Assembly (NCBI GenBank): GCA_029168955.1
Contig: JAPDOI010000971.1
Span: 62,001 to 126,000 of the forward strand
Length of the DNA stretch: 64,000 bases
Direction: 5' to 3'
From: Aplectana chamaeleonis
Taxonomy: Eukaryota > Nematoda > Chromadorea > Rhabditida > Cosmocercidae
Part shown: piece after piece, positions 31,972 through 43,310 of the stretch
How positions within the stretch are numbered: position 1 is the first letter of the stretch
How the letters are laid out: each line of letters opens with the position of its first letter
Program-made: the position numbers and the translations under genes
The notes under the pieces: model-generated
Seen by the model: the letters and a program-made list of their open reading frames with translations, nothing else
Told to the model about the DNA's origin: nothing
Database searches by the model: none

Positions 31972-32559
31972 TTACTCAAAGGCATCGTACACTATGGAAA
32001 CCGAATTCCAGCTTTTGCGTGATAAGTGGGTCATGACAATGCCACTCAGAAAGTTTGGAGTTTCAAATCGCCTCTGAATGAAGATTCGCTCACCGCGAAT
32101 GACTTCCCGGGTTTGGGAGGCAAGGCTCGGGGTTGATCCGTTGTTCCAAGGAACAAAACCCCGTGGTCGCTGATGGCGAGTGTGCCTTGGCGCATCGTAG
32201 CGCGCAACGCGCACGCCAGTCGATTTCACATTCAGCATCGACCGAAGGCAGCTGGCAACAATGGACGCAGCAGGCTGGTAACCCATTTTTTCGTTGAAGT
32301 CGTAGTTGGGTGGCATCCTCGGTGAATTGTCTCCAACGCTGCGCCAGTAACGAACCGTAGAAGTACTCCTTGCGTTCCCCGCGCAACTATCCCAAGTTGA
32401 CGTCAGCGCGAAGTTAAAATATATTTTGAAGTTTCTCATAATGAATTTTTTTGTGTCTTGTTGAAAAAGTTGACGTCTCTGAAGGGGCTTTCTGCAACCT
32501 CTAGTCACTATAGGGATATAATAACATGGAAACGCTAAGAACCCAAATATGGGTTTCAT
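31972..32559 (-). CDS. Open frame of 195 codons, possible decayed transposase
   Basis: The longest reverse-strand frame outside the RTE and the purine tract. Around residues 64-76 it reads ARSTSTVRYWRSVGDN, which recalls the helix-turn-helix of mariner-family transposases (T-V-R-W-F followed by G-D). No DDD/DDE catalytic triad or other mariner landmark is present, and an overlapping frame continues the similarity (FTEDAT), suggesting a shift. I treat this as weak resemblance. It may be a chance frame. Confidence 0.2.
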   Translation of the reverse strand: MKPIFGFLAFPCYYIPIVTRGCRKPLQRRQLFQQDTKKFIMRNFKIYFNFALTSTWDSCAGNARSTSTVRYWRSVGDNSPRMPPNYDFNEKMGYQPAASIVASCLRSMLNVKSTGVRVARYDAPRHTRHQRPRGFVPWNNGSTPSLASQTREVIRGERIFIQRRFETPNFLSGIVMTHLSRKSWNSVSIVYDAFE

Positions 32560-33261
32560 CGTTCAACATGCCTTTAACGGCGATCGATATCGACGGGGTT
32601 GATGTGACCTTTTTTTGCTTCAGGTGCTGCTCGTTTTGTTATTCTTTTTTTCAAACATGTGGAATGTGTCAGCTATATTGTTAGGATGCTCCCCGCTCTG
32701 TCTAGAGCACTGTCATGCTCGTCATGCCCTTGAAGACCAGCATACCAACTGTCCTGCAACCCTCGCTACTACCCTAAATTGAATGTACAGAATGTGCACA
32801 TTTTTTCTGATCAAATGCGGGCGACTTTGAGAAACATGTACGTAAGCGACAAGTTCGTGAGAAGTTTCCCACAAACTATGCACATTTTTGAGCCGACTAC
32901 AAAAGCGCACACATATTAGCCCATGCGTCAGAATTGTGTATTCGCTTGTAGCACGTATAAACTACGCAGAGTGTTGTACTTTATCAGACTTTCTTTGTAG
33001 GCGAGGGTGAGTAACATGTGGAATCCACTGCGTTGGCGTTTTCAGAGAAAGCAGTAAAACTGGCTTCTGCAGGGTTGGATGCAACAGTGATCCTTTCTGA
33101 GAAAGTTTCTAGGTATTACACGCCTGCATGAGTATTTTGTGCACCCTTTGTTCCTAACTGTGATGAGCGCCTGGGGCTGGCTTGCCTTAGGGGAGTGCGG
33201 CCGAACTGCTTGTCTTCTGATGTTTCCGAAAGGCGCCGTAGTGATATGAAACCCGTCAAGA
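32560..33261. other. No gene recognised
   Basis: No repeat partner and no frame longer than about 100 codons. Confidence 0.4.
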
Positions 33262-33960
33262 TTGAACTGGCGAATCTTGACGACTATGATCATGCCTTTC
33301 AAACAGTTCCGAATCGAATTCGAAGAATTATTGCGATTCAAACTGCTATTCGAATTCGAACTTTCTAAAATTGCATTATTGGAATTCTATTTTATATCCG
33401 GCTCTCGAAAAATGGCGCCATTTGATTATTATTTGATAATCGGACCTAAAAAAATGGGTCATTTGAATCTATTACAGCTGCCCCGTCGTCGGTACTTATG
33501 GCGTGCGGTTGCTGACAGTGTGTTCGGTTTGGTTACCTTGACCAAATCAACAGATTTCGGAGATTTGGCATGTTTCAGATTGTTTTGCGGATTTCGAAAT
33601 CATTTGGCGGGCTTCATCTCGTTCTGCAGATTTCGAAATCACTTTGAACCTCGTTGGGTGCAGCATAATTCAAAATTCTTCGGCGTCTGCCTCGACTGCA
33701 GTAAGTTTCTTCTATTTAACCTTTTTTCTGTTATTTCCGTAACTTTTTAATTGCTCTTAGGAGAGGTTAGAGATTGGTCATTTGTTAGGCCTAGTGCACA
33801 ATTCGCGCGTCGGGCGACGCGACATAGTGCTTGTCATATAGATCGACTGAAAGTCGATATTGCTGATATGCACTGTCGCTGTCGCGCGTCGCGGGAAGTA
33901 TGCACCAAGCTTTATGGCACTCATGCTCCAATTGCGCGCGGAGATTGGCAGTGCGGCTGA
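33262..33960 (+). CDS. Candidate spliced ORF with a 60-bp nematode-type intron
   Basis: A frame open from 33,262 is followed by an intron-like segment, GTAAGTTTCT at 33,701 to TTGCTCTTAG at 33,760. After it the frame continues in phase (first base of a codon on the left, two on the right) to a stop at 33,960. Size and both splice sites fit nematode introns well. The left part is rich in F and L with a partial internal repeat (GFRNHLAGFI.. / CRFRNHFE), the right part is arginine- and cysteine-rich. No family is recognised and no start site can be chosen. Unspliced DNA would stop at 33,750. Confidence 0.22.
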
Positions 33961-34480
33961 TTGCGCTCAGTTCACTATTTGTAAGTGCGTAAACGCTCCT
34001 CTGGCCGGTATATTGCTTTTATATTGTAAAGGAAGAATAAACGCTTTCCTCGATGTTAACAATTTACAATATCGAGGCTTTCCCCATATCTGTGTAAGAT
34101 TTTGATTCGATGTGTTTCGCTGACTTTTTTCTCATGATTACCGTGTCGGCTCTCCTGGGCTGAATCTTAGGTTGCCAATTCGAGATTATTCGGACCTATT
34201 CGGTATTCGGACTAGACAAAGGTTAATCGAACACTGTTCGATATTCGGACTCCAAAGAGGGGTCATTCGAAACTATTCGATATTCGGTCTTCTCATCCAG
34301 AGCGTAACTATACCATATTGGCAAGTTTCATATCGCTCCGGCGCTCCCTACACAACTCAGTTCCAAGTGCTCAGTGCAGTTGGGAACAGAGGGTACAAAC
34401 CACTCTCCCAAAAAATACTGGGAAGTGTTGGGAACAGTGGGGAAGAAGGGGCCCAAGGGAAATCCAGCACCTGAGTATGC
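33961..34480. other. No gene; TATTCGG-rich short repeats
   Basis: Between about 34.18 and 34.29 kb the phrase (A)TATTCGGAC/TCTTC recurs four or five times (TATTCGGTATTCGGACTAGA, CGATATTCGGACTCC, CGATATTCGGTCTTC). It recalls but does not match the minisatellite at 23 kb. Confidence 0.4.
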
Positions 34481-34974
34481 TCAAAGGCAATGTTCACGAT
34501 AACCTTCGTCCTTGAATTTCCTTCGAAAACAATGGTGGTAGACCTCAAAAGCAGAACAAATTTGAAAAAACAGATTTGAAAGTCTTCCCTGAGGAAAAAA
34601 ACGGTTATGAAGATGACCTCAGTGGGCAAGGCCGGCCTCCTTGGGTCCAGTTGTTGTCCTCAACACCGACACGTCTCTATCACTGCCACGCTTTGACCTG
34701 CGGTCATTGGCAATGGTCTTTCTTTGAAAGAGACATAAAATTTGAGAATCAGTTGTCGACGACACCCAGAAATCTTTGTCAGGCGAAATTCTGTTCAATC
34801 CATTGCCTACTTGAATAAAAACTACTGCTGGTGATCGCAGCTCAAAGCAAGGCAGTGATAGAGTGATTTGTGATAGCAGTGATTTTTTTCATAGCTGTTG
34901 TGCTGCTGAGGGCTACCGCAACTGTTTTTCATTGAGATCTCAGGAACGAAGTTTATCTTGAACAGTGCTTTTAA
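34481..34974 (+). mobile_element. MITE family B, copy B4
   Basis: Left end TCAAAGGCAATGTTCACGAT, right end GTTTATCTTGAACAGTGCTT followed by TTAA. The left target site has decayed. The interior differs from copies at 18.2 and 61.1 kb except near the ends. No coding capacity. Confidence 0.65.
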
Positions 34975-36540
34975 CTTTCGCACGCTCACCGGTATTCCAT
35001 CTCCTAGAATAAAGCTTCATCATTGTAGCCCGATAAAGAAAACGTGGTTTCGACACAGCCTCTCCCAAGAATACTTGTTGTTTTCTAAGGAGACTCGTAG
35101 AAATCGGAGTCTGTGAAGGTCATTGTTTCCGTACTCGTTGAAATTCGTGTGTTGACACCTGAAGGTTCTATTTTGTCCTTGGTCTTATGGTCAGTTTTAA
35201 TTTGGCGTTGCTACCGTGCTGAACTCCTTCATGTTTGCCTGCACTTTTCCGCGACAGCAATCAATCAGTGGACGGAAGGGGCAATCCTAACTGAGAAGAA
35301 CACCAAGTTGAAGTGTCACACTAGTTAACACGTGCTGTTCGTTTCAGGGTTCACCTATTAGGTTCCGTTACACTCGTTCAGGTGCGTAGTAAACAGCCCA
35401 GCGGGTTAAGGAAACATTATAGAAACAGGGCAGGCAAGCATTACATGCTTGTCAATTTCTTCTGGCAATTTTGTTTCGATAGTTGGAATACAAAGAGAAA
35501 GTCATATGCACCCAATGAACTCGGGGAACAAAGAATGACCTCTGACCCACACAGCTCCAGCCTTGGTTGTACATTACACTAAATAAATGATCACACAAAG
35601 AACGCGCAACCCCAATTGGCCGAACACATCTGCATGCAGACCGGGGTAGAAAGAAGAAAAGAAGAAAAGAACACTTCCGTTAAGAAGGGACGTGTGTGTG
35701 TGTGTGCGCGATAAGGGCACCCACGTTGTACCCGTTGTGTCCGCCTGAGTATAGAGGCTGCTGGCATTGAAGGGCAACTGTCTCCTTAAGGGATGCTTAC
35801 TACAGTTCTACTATCATTACACATATTACATTGTTGAATAGAATGAGAATTGTGTTCGCTTGTGTGCGGCTAAAAATAGCTAGTCAATTGGAAGTGGTAA
35901 ACATGGATAACTATCCCTTATGAGGGGTTTCTCAATAAGGCCTGCGGGGCTTACGGGCTGTTAGCTTAATGATGAACATAGTTTCAGGCTCAAAGATGGG
36001 GTCGCTCAAAACAAAGGTTTCTCATGCATTTTGGTAATATAGGATATAGGGGGAGTTTCAAAAAACTAATCGCAAATAAGTCATGCAAGTAATACCAAAT
36101 GTATGGAAATGTTACACCTGTATGTGAGACTTGAGATACACTTTATAGTCATTGAAATCCTTCGACCAAGGTATTAGAAATACAATATACACGCTGCTTT
36201 CTGAATTGGGCGGCAATGTTTAAAATCTCATACCGTGAGTATATGCGCGTGCCTATTCGCCTTTTATGGTCCCTTCTTTTCAGTGAACCTACCTTCAAAG
36301 TGTACTAAATTAATAAGCGTAGAATAATTTGAAATAATTGCTAGTCTTCCTGAAAACGTATCATCGCTGAAATCCCTGGGCCTTCAAGTAAATTCTCTCA
36401 AAACTTCCAGGTGGCAAACGTCGTGGTTAACTGTGGTTCAATTTCCACAGAGTCTGTACTTCGCGTTGAGTTTCAATAATCGACCGATTCTATCGATTCT
36501 TGAGATTAGCTGGTAGAGTGTGCTCAGGTCGATAGCTGGT
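34975..36540. other. No gene recognised; one short (GT)n tract
   Basis: Short frames only. A 34-bp stretch at 35,347 lies between TTCGTTTCAG and GTGCGT and could be a small exon, but nothing supports it. A (GT)8 dinucleotide run lies at about 35,692-35,706. Confidence 0.4.
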
Positions 36541-36733
36541 AAATGAGTTCAGGAAGGAAATTTGTAGGGCCACTTATCCTCTGTTTAAAAATGGGGTTAC
36601 TATCACTCATGACGTGTCAATGCTGCTCCGTTCGCTCAGTCGCTGTCTCTAAACTACACTCTGCACTCGTACGGGGCCGAACTATTGGAAGTTTGTTTTT
36701 TATACTACCTATGTGTTTCGAGTTTGGCGAATG

Positions 36734-36781
36734 CATGGAGTCAAGGAAGCGAGAGAACATGGCGTCAAGGAAGCGAGAGAA
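36734..36781 (+). repeat. Tandem duplication of a 24-bp unit
   Basis: CATGGAGTCAAGGAAGCGAG + AGAA occurs twice in direct succession with one difference. It lies in an 89-codon frame, giving MESRKREN/MASRKREK. The frame has no other recognisable feature. Confidence 0.7.
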
Positions 36782-37612
36782 GTGGCATGGATGGAGCAAG
36801 GCTAAACGCTGACAGGGCCCACATTTGGATTACGGCGATTCGCTCTCGCGCTCTTTTATCAGAGGGTCCAAGAACTCCAGCGAAAATACATTCTCAGCCG
36901 ACAACCTCTGCTTCCTCAGAAACTCAACGGATCCGACCGCAGATTTCTGTCGGATCGAACCCCTTTCCGTTTTTGCCCGTGGAGGAACAATGCCAAAAAT
37001 TCCGACCCGACAGAAATCTGGGAGTGGACCCCGTTCGAGTTGGGGTCGGACCCGGCGAATGTCTGAGTCGAAATGACCCTAATGAGACAGTTATCCACGT
37101 CCAATGCAAAAAGGGGAACGATTAACGAAGCCGATTATGCGACGAAAACTATCGTGAAAAGTAGGGCTTCTTAGCCTCCTACTCACTTTTTGATTCGAAG
37201 ACGCCTTTGCGCTCCGAAATTCGGTACATTCCGAGAGAGGTCCGATCAAAAGATCGGACTATACAAAGTGGTCAAGGACGCGCATATGTAGACGCAGCAA
37301 GGTTAAAAAGTTTTGTCTCCATATTTAAAAATCAATCTGTAGAAGCATTTTAGTCGTTCACCACAAGGATGGAAAAGGACGCAGGGTTGGGGAAGTCTAA
37401 TAAACACAGTAAGTAAGGCAACGGTAAGTGAACAACTGACCAGACCTGGTGAGAAACTATAAAATAGTAAAGCGAACGAGTGAACAGCAGATCGGGCGTG
37501 GGATGGAGTGTGAGGTCGGCGACTACGGTCATGGCGTAGAATAGGACGCTGTTGAATAAATAACTCGCGGGTCGACTTACAGTTACGTCCGTGGCTTACC
37601 TCCTCAAAAAAA

Positions 37613-37731
37613 TTAAATCTCACCCGGCTGGCCAGGGCGGTCGCGTGCGCAGGCCCGCCAATTGATCCATGCTGAGAGAAGAGCGCGGCTGATCAGCTTA
37701 CCTTAGCGTCAGCTGCCGGTGAGATTTGAAC
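37613..37731. repeat. Short inverted repeat
   Basis: TTAAATCTCACCCGGCTG on the left is matched by CAGCTGCCGGTGAGATTTGA on the right. The reverse strand shows GGTTCAAATCTCACC, which resembles a tRNA T-arm, but no matching A box or acceptor stem lies at the right distance. Confidence 0.4.
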
Positions 37732-38242
37732 CGCCCGCGCCATCCGCGAGTGAGATTTGTATGCTTTTTTTTCTCGAGGACGCAAACTGCGGAGCTAACT
37801 TTATTCTTGATGTGCATGCTGGGCGCCGGCTGTTTTGACGTAATAAAGGTTTGTGTACTTTTCTTTTCAGGTTGATGTCCTTTCTGCTCTGAGAGGACTT
37901 GCTCTCCTGCATTTTTTTTTCTTACGTCTGTAACGTTCTTCTGGTTAATCAATGGCCGTCGCTGTAGGAAATTCCCCTGCTTCAGGATGTTAAAGGATGA
38001 AGTAAATCATTTTTTCTACCAGCAGCACATATGAATGTTTTTATTGGCAGCCCAAACACCACTGTTGTCACCAAAGTGGAGTGCTATCGCTCCTTAATGG
38101 AGGCCTGGGAGCGGTCGGTTCCGCAACGAATGCCTCAAGCACGGTAGAGACGCCGTCGGATTGGTTCGGGCGGCGTGGCCTGAGTCGTCAGTCTTCGCCC
38201 CTGCAGCTACATATACTAGGCTTATCTGCAGCTCTATATACT

Positions 38243-38453
38243 AGTCAGTCGAATTTCCAGCTCCAAAGCCGACTCGATTTGGCTTTTTTTTGAAGTTTTC
38301 TTCAATTTTGTTTAGTTTCCAATTTCTAAAACCCACCTAGAGTCAACAGATCGGCAGCTGCGGCGCTGGAAACTCTTCCGTCTCGAGAGCGCGCGGCCGC
38401 AAAGCGTGTCGAGACGCGATTGCGGACCGGAATTTGACCCAGATAAGCACAGT
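38243..38453. mobile_element. MITE family D, copy D2 (left end missing)
   Basis: AGTCGAATTTCCAGCTCCAA, CCCACCTAGAGTCAACAGAT and the right terminus TTGACCCAGATAAGCACAGT align with D1 at 30.6 kb. The left inverted end is absent, replaced by unrelated DNA. Confidence 0.8.
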
Positions 38454-40134
38454 AATACAGTAGGAATAATACAGTGATTAGTCCAGGGATGTTCAAGTTG
38501 GTGGCAACAGGTGTCAAATATGCATTATGTGGTATTATCGTTATATTGCCCTTATTACAGTATACAGCTTACAGGGGTAATTAGTGCAGTCTGTTATGTC
38601 ATCGGTAGCGAGTCTGTCGGCCGGATTCCCGGGCACTGACGTCTGGTGTCGGATCCGGGTAAAAAAGCCTACTGTTTCTAACAACTGTGCTCTTGTGATT
38701 TCGTTTTGCTTACATTTTAACCCTAATATTGCATTGTCGTCATCGATTATTTGGATGCTGTGAATACGCAGTCCCTTTTTTGTTCTGCGCGAAGTATTCT
38801 TATTAGTTACCCTCTATTAAAATTTGTTTGGGCCATGGTTAACGTTTTCCTTCAGTGCATGCCTTAGCGCTGCGTATAGCCGGCGAATTGTAGGTGATAC
38901 AGCCCCATTCAGTTGAATCAGCGTTAAGGTAATATTTTGTATTACTCTGCTATAGTTTATTTTCTCAGCAAGCGAGCGAATAGTAAAGATCTTTACATTG
39001 CCATGGTTTCTAGTCACGGTCCCTGGCAGATGTCTACCTCTGATGCAAGCGCATCAGGACTCGCCCAAATGAATTGCGCTTCGGGGCCGAATTGAGCTTC
39101 GTTGCTGCTTCTCGCTCTGCATAACAAAATGGATGATCTCTCTGCAAGCAGCGGGGAAATAGGATACAAAAAGGTTGCATTGTCTGACAAACATATCGAT
39201 CAACAGACCAAAGGAAAAAGGTGAACTGAGGAAGCTTGTTTTATGGGAGAAGGTATTAGGTGAGCATTGTGAGCAGGGTTCGTCTGTGAATCATTGCGGA
39301 GTCTATGCCATTTGAGTTTTTTTCCTGCCGACAACGTCTGTAGCACCAATGTATAAATATATCAGGAATATACAAGCTGAGCATAGGCATAGAGGTTTTT
39401 CGGGAAGGGGGGTAATAGATAAAGGAAGGAAGAGTGGCCAGCCCTTTTGAATGAAAAAAAAACTTGATAGTGTTGAGTCCTTGTTCACTGCTGCCCAGAC
39501 AAATTTCGATCTTGTTTGGCATCGAAAATCAAACCCGGCGACAGCCGATTGCGGTCATTAGTTTACGATCGAATCGATCACCAATGCTGTATTTGCGCAC
39601 GTATTCGTCCAACCATTAGGCAAATTCCTCAGTTTAGCAACAAACATCACTCCAAAAGGGAGCAAGTCGGGTTCACCTAGGATGAAATTCGAAGCGGAAC
39701 CTAAGGAAAATGTCTAGTACAGAAATAGTATGTTAGCTTTACAGAAGTCGTACGTGTGTCTGGCTCACTTAAGTAGGCGCGATTCAGAAAGAAACTGATG
39801 GCCACATAACTTTGAACAGGTTTTCAATCTCAATAGAGTTCTGGATCTCAATATCCCATAAATCCTTTTCCACTTAGTATCAGGGGGTATCACTGTGTGG
39901 TCGTAACTACGTTCACAAAGACTTCGAGCCGTTCTAGAAGCGTTGTATTGATGAGGGAGCTGGTACCTTTCGAGATGAAGAAAATCGTTATTTCTCATAT
40001 GCTGTGTTTGAGCTCAAGTATTGTGCAGCATTTATGGTGTATCAGCGAGTATCCTATCTGAAGTGCTCTAGCACCAGTCATTGATCATTGTAGAACGTAG
40101 TAGAGATCGTCATCAAGCGTACTCCATTGGCATA
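38454..40134. other. No gene recognised
   Basis: Two reverse-strand frames of about 80-90 codons (around 39.3-39.5 and 39.8-40.0 kb) lack motifs. No repeat partner was noticed. Confidence 0.4.
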
Positions 40135-41261
40135 CTCAGATAAAAACAGCCCACTTCCCGCCGGCCATGTCGGGCTAGTCGACTTCGCGCGGCCCCAATT
40201 TTGTGGGCGTGGCACAGCGCCCCACTTCCCGCTGACAGAGAGGCTTTACCGTCTTTCCGCGGAGTGTCGGCGGGCAGTCGGCTATTGCTGGGGGTCATCG
40301 AACACTCAGGCAGCGTCCATACGTCGCGAGAGCGGGCACTCCCCCTGTTGTGCGCCTCTCGACGCTCCTCAACGCTGCCCGCAAATGAATGCAGGCAAAC
40401 ACCCCCGACCTCGTGTTGATTCGATTGGAAACGTTTGATCGGGTGATCAATCGCCCGAGTCGGCGCAACGGCTGATGATTTCCCACGGTTTTCTACTTCC
40501 GTGGTGGGATTATGGAAAACAAGGGCAGTAGTTTTGCTACAGATTTAGTGCCACCTGCTTTAGTGACGGAGCAGTGAGCTTGAAACTTGCTGCTTGCTTC
40601 GTGGTGCCGGCGTAAGCGTGCGAGAGCGAGCGGGCGAGGGCGCGCGAGAAGGAGCGGCTAGCGAATCGTGTGCCCACGATGATCATCGATTTTGCGTAAT
40701 CCCACGCTCTCGCCACGTATGGACGGGGCCTCACTCATCGATTCCCACTCTGATATCATCATTGCACCACCCACTAGAGTGGAGCCAATGAACAATTGAC
40801 GAGCAGAGAACGCTGTGTTGAGACTCTTTCCAAAACCCGCGCTGTGTGCGACGCTGGCCTTGGGCAGGTGAACCACTGTCCGTTAATGGCATCTGCGAAC
40901 GGGAAGGCTGTAAGAAGCAGTGAGTGTAGGAAGCTTCCCCGTAGAAGCTCACTCCTTACTTGTCAAATGCAGTTCAAGATGAAGTCCCCAGGAGCGGATT
41001 TTTCGAATTTGGTTAGGAGAGATTTTTACTTAAAGGGTGATTTTTAAATGTGCCGCAAACTGTTTTAGGATTGTCTTCTGTCCGTCATCAGACTAGCCGT
41101 AAGGCGGTGGCAGAAGGGCCGCAAAGTGCGTGTTCACCGTATACGGGCAGTCAACGAAACAGCGCTGCCGACTGCCCGCGACCGATCTATTGGCCTTCCG
41201 CGGGAGGGGTTACGGGACGTCGGCTAGTGGTACCGCGGGAAGTGCGATGTCTCTATCTGAG
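40135..41261. mobile_element. 1.1-kb TIR element, GC-rich ends
   Basis: CTCAGATAAAAACAGCCCAC + TTCCCGC on the left is matched by GCGGGAAGTGCGATGTCTCT + ATCTGAG on the right. Further in, CGGGCAGTCGGC and GCCGACTGCCCG pair again, so the diverged inverted arms are at least 150 bp. The middle holds short frames and AT-rich DNA but no transposase signature. Non-autonomous DNA transposon or fold-back; family unknown. Confidence 0.6.
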
Positions 41262-41589
41262 ATAGATCGTCAAAGGATTTATCGAACTACCGTCGTTTCT
41301 TCTTGCCTGTCCGGCCACTTGACATTAGGTCTAATTGAGGCTTTTCTCTAGCCTCTTTGCGATTCTAGTATTGCGTGGTTCTCATTTATTTCGAATGAAG
41401 TCTTCGACACATCTGTATTGTTTCCTAGCGTTGGTCTTTCTCCTGTATGTGTGGTCCCGGCTGTAGCTAGCCGATCAGCTGCAGCCAACCCGACCGAAAA
41501 ACATGAAGTATATGAATAAGCAGAGATTAAAATTCGCTACGTGGCTGGCCATGCTTATATACATATGATGTAGAATGGAGTAAACTGAC
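41262..41589. other. No gene recognised
   Basis: Short spacer between the TIR element and repeat R2; nothing seen. Confidence 0.4.
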
Positions 41590-41720
41590 CGCGTCGGCCA
41601 CACCGGGTGTATTTTCAACCTGCATTGTCCGTGTTTCTGATAGGCACGTATTGAGCTGCGCCGCCACAGCCGGCAACGGTCGATTTTTTTGGTACATAAT
41701 AATGGCGGTCTGACGGTCCA
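41590..41720 (-). repeat. Dispersed repeat R2, copy 2
   Basis: GGCCACACCGGGTGTATTTT, CAACCTGCATTGTCCGTGTT and ACGTATTGAGCTG are the reverse complement of the block at 6.6 kb. Beside it begins the 21-bp minisatellite, in the same relative orientation as the pair at 1.4-6.7 kb. Confidence 0.55.
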
Positions 41721-41809
41721 GCAAGAGCCATAAACGTAAGTTAGGCTTTTGGTAGGTCTCTGTGAAGAAGTATATCTGCCCCGAACAAATGCTTCAGTGA
41801 CGTCAGCAG

Positions 41810-43310
41810 CTCCTGGTCGTCATGAACACCTCCATCTCTGCCATGAGCGATCCCGTTCCTGCCGGTTCCACCATTTCTGCTTCGAGCAACTCTGCATATA
41901 ACTGTTGTGAGCAACCCTGTACCTGCCGTAGACCACTTCATCCCTACCATCATCATTTACCCGTCTGCCTTGAGCAACTCCATCCCTGCCGTGAGCAATA
42001 CAATCTCCGCCGTGAGCAACACCAGGCGATTCGATCTCTGCCTTTAGCAACTTCATGCCATTTCCATTTCCGCCGTGAGCAACACCGTCATTACGCTAGC
42101 AACTCCATATCTGCAGTAAGCAACATCTTTTGCTATGCAGAATTCATCCCTGCCATGAGTACCTTTATATCAGCAGTCGAGAATTTACCCGCCTTGAGCA
42201 ACCCCGTCTCTGCAGTGAGCAACTCCTTCGCTGGCGTTAGGAACCCCATCGTAGCTGTGAGCAACCCCTGTGCCGTGATCAACTCCATCTTTGTTGTGAA
42301 TGACTCCATTCAGCCGTGAGGAACTCCATTCCTGCAGTGAGCAGTACCACCCATACCGTGGATGGCTGCATCTCTGCCGTGAGCAACATTATTTCAGCCA
42401 ATAGTAATTCTATCCCCGCCATTCTCTGAATTACTGCATCTCTGACGTGAGGAACACCATCTTTGCCGAGAGTCATAACAACCCATTATGGGCGATGTAA
42501 ACCATGCCCTGACCAGCTCCGTACCCATAGAAACTTCAGGCGAGCCGTGAACAGTTGCATCCCCGTCTTGAGCAACTCCATCCTTTCCGTGAGCGACTCC
42601 ATCTTTGCTGTTAGCAACCCAATACCTGCCGTGAGCATAACTATCCTTGCTGTGAGAATTTAACCCGCCGTGAGCAACTTCGTCTCTGCAGTGAGGAACT
42701 CCATCGCTGCCGTGGAGAACCCTGTTTTAGCTGTGAGCAACTCCTGTGCCGTGAGCAATTCCATCCTTGCTGTGAATGAGTCCCTTCAGCCGTGAGGAAC
42801 TCCTATTCCTGCCGGGAGCAGTACTACCCACACCGTGGATTGCTGCATATCTGCCGTGAGCAACAACATTTCTGCAATAAGCAACTCCATCTCTGCCGGG
42901 GGGAACTCCGTCTTAGGTGTGAGCAAAACCATCATTGCTGTGAATGACCCCATTCAGCTCCATTAAGGAAACCCGTCTCCGCCGTGAGCAACATCATTTC
43001 AGCCAATAGTAATTCCATCCCCGCCACGGACAATTTGATCTCTGCCGTGAGCAACTCCGTCCGCAAAGTTAAAGACCCCATGCCTGCTATGAGAAACTCC
43101 ATCGCTGCCGTCAGCAACTCCACTCCTGCCGTGAGCACCACCACCACTACCGTGAATAGCTGCATCTCTGCCGTGAGTAACACCATTTCTGCAAACAGCA
43201 ATTCCGTCCCGCAATGACAGTTCGATCTTTGCGGTGAGCAACTGCATCCCTGCCGTAAGCAACTCTATGCCAGCCATTAGCGGCCCCATACATGCCGTGA
43301 GCAACTCCCA
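41810..43310 (-). repeat. 21-bp minisatellite array, large cluster on the minus strand
   Basis: About 1.5 kb of degenerate units of the type GTGAGCAACTCCATCTCTGC + C (21 bp), the reverse complement of the GTTGCTCACGGCA unit at 1.4-4.4 kb. Some stretches keep strict 21-bp phase (e.g. 42,560-42,660). All three frames on both strands stay open for long runs, giving heptapeptide repeats such as AVSNSIP forward, and LLTAGME or GVAHGRD in reverse. Stops and indels break each frame, so a protein product is doubtful. Confidence 0.9.

Noticed and set aside
35347..35380. 34-bp micro-exon between TTCGTTTCAG and GTGCGT
   Set aside because: Too short to judge and no neighbouring exon joins in phase; such pairs occur often by chance.
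37690..37760. Possible tRNA on the reverse strand (GGTTCAAATCTCACC)
   Set aside because: No A box, anticodon arm or acceptor stem at the right distance; the motif is part of a short inverted repeat.
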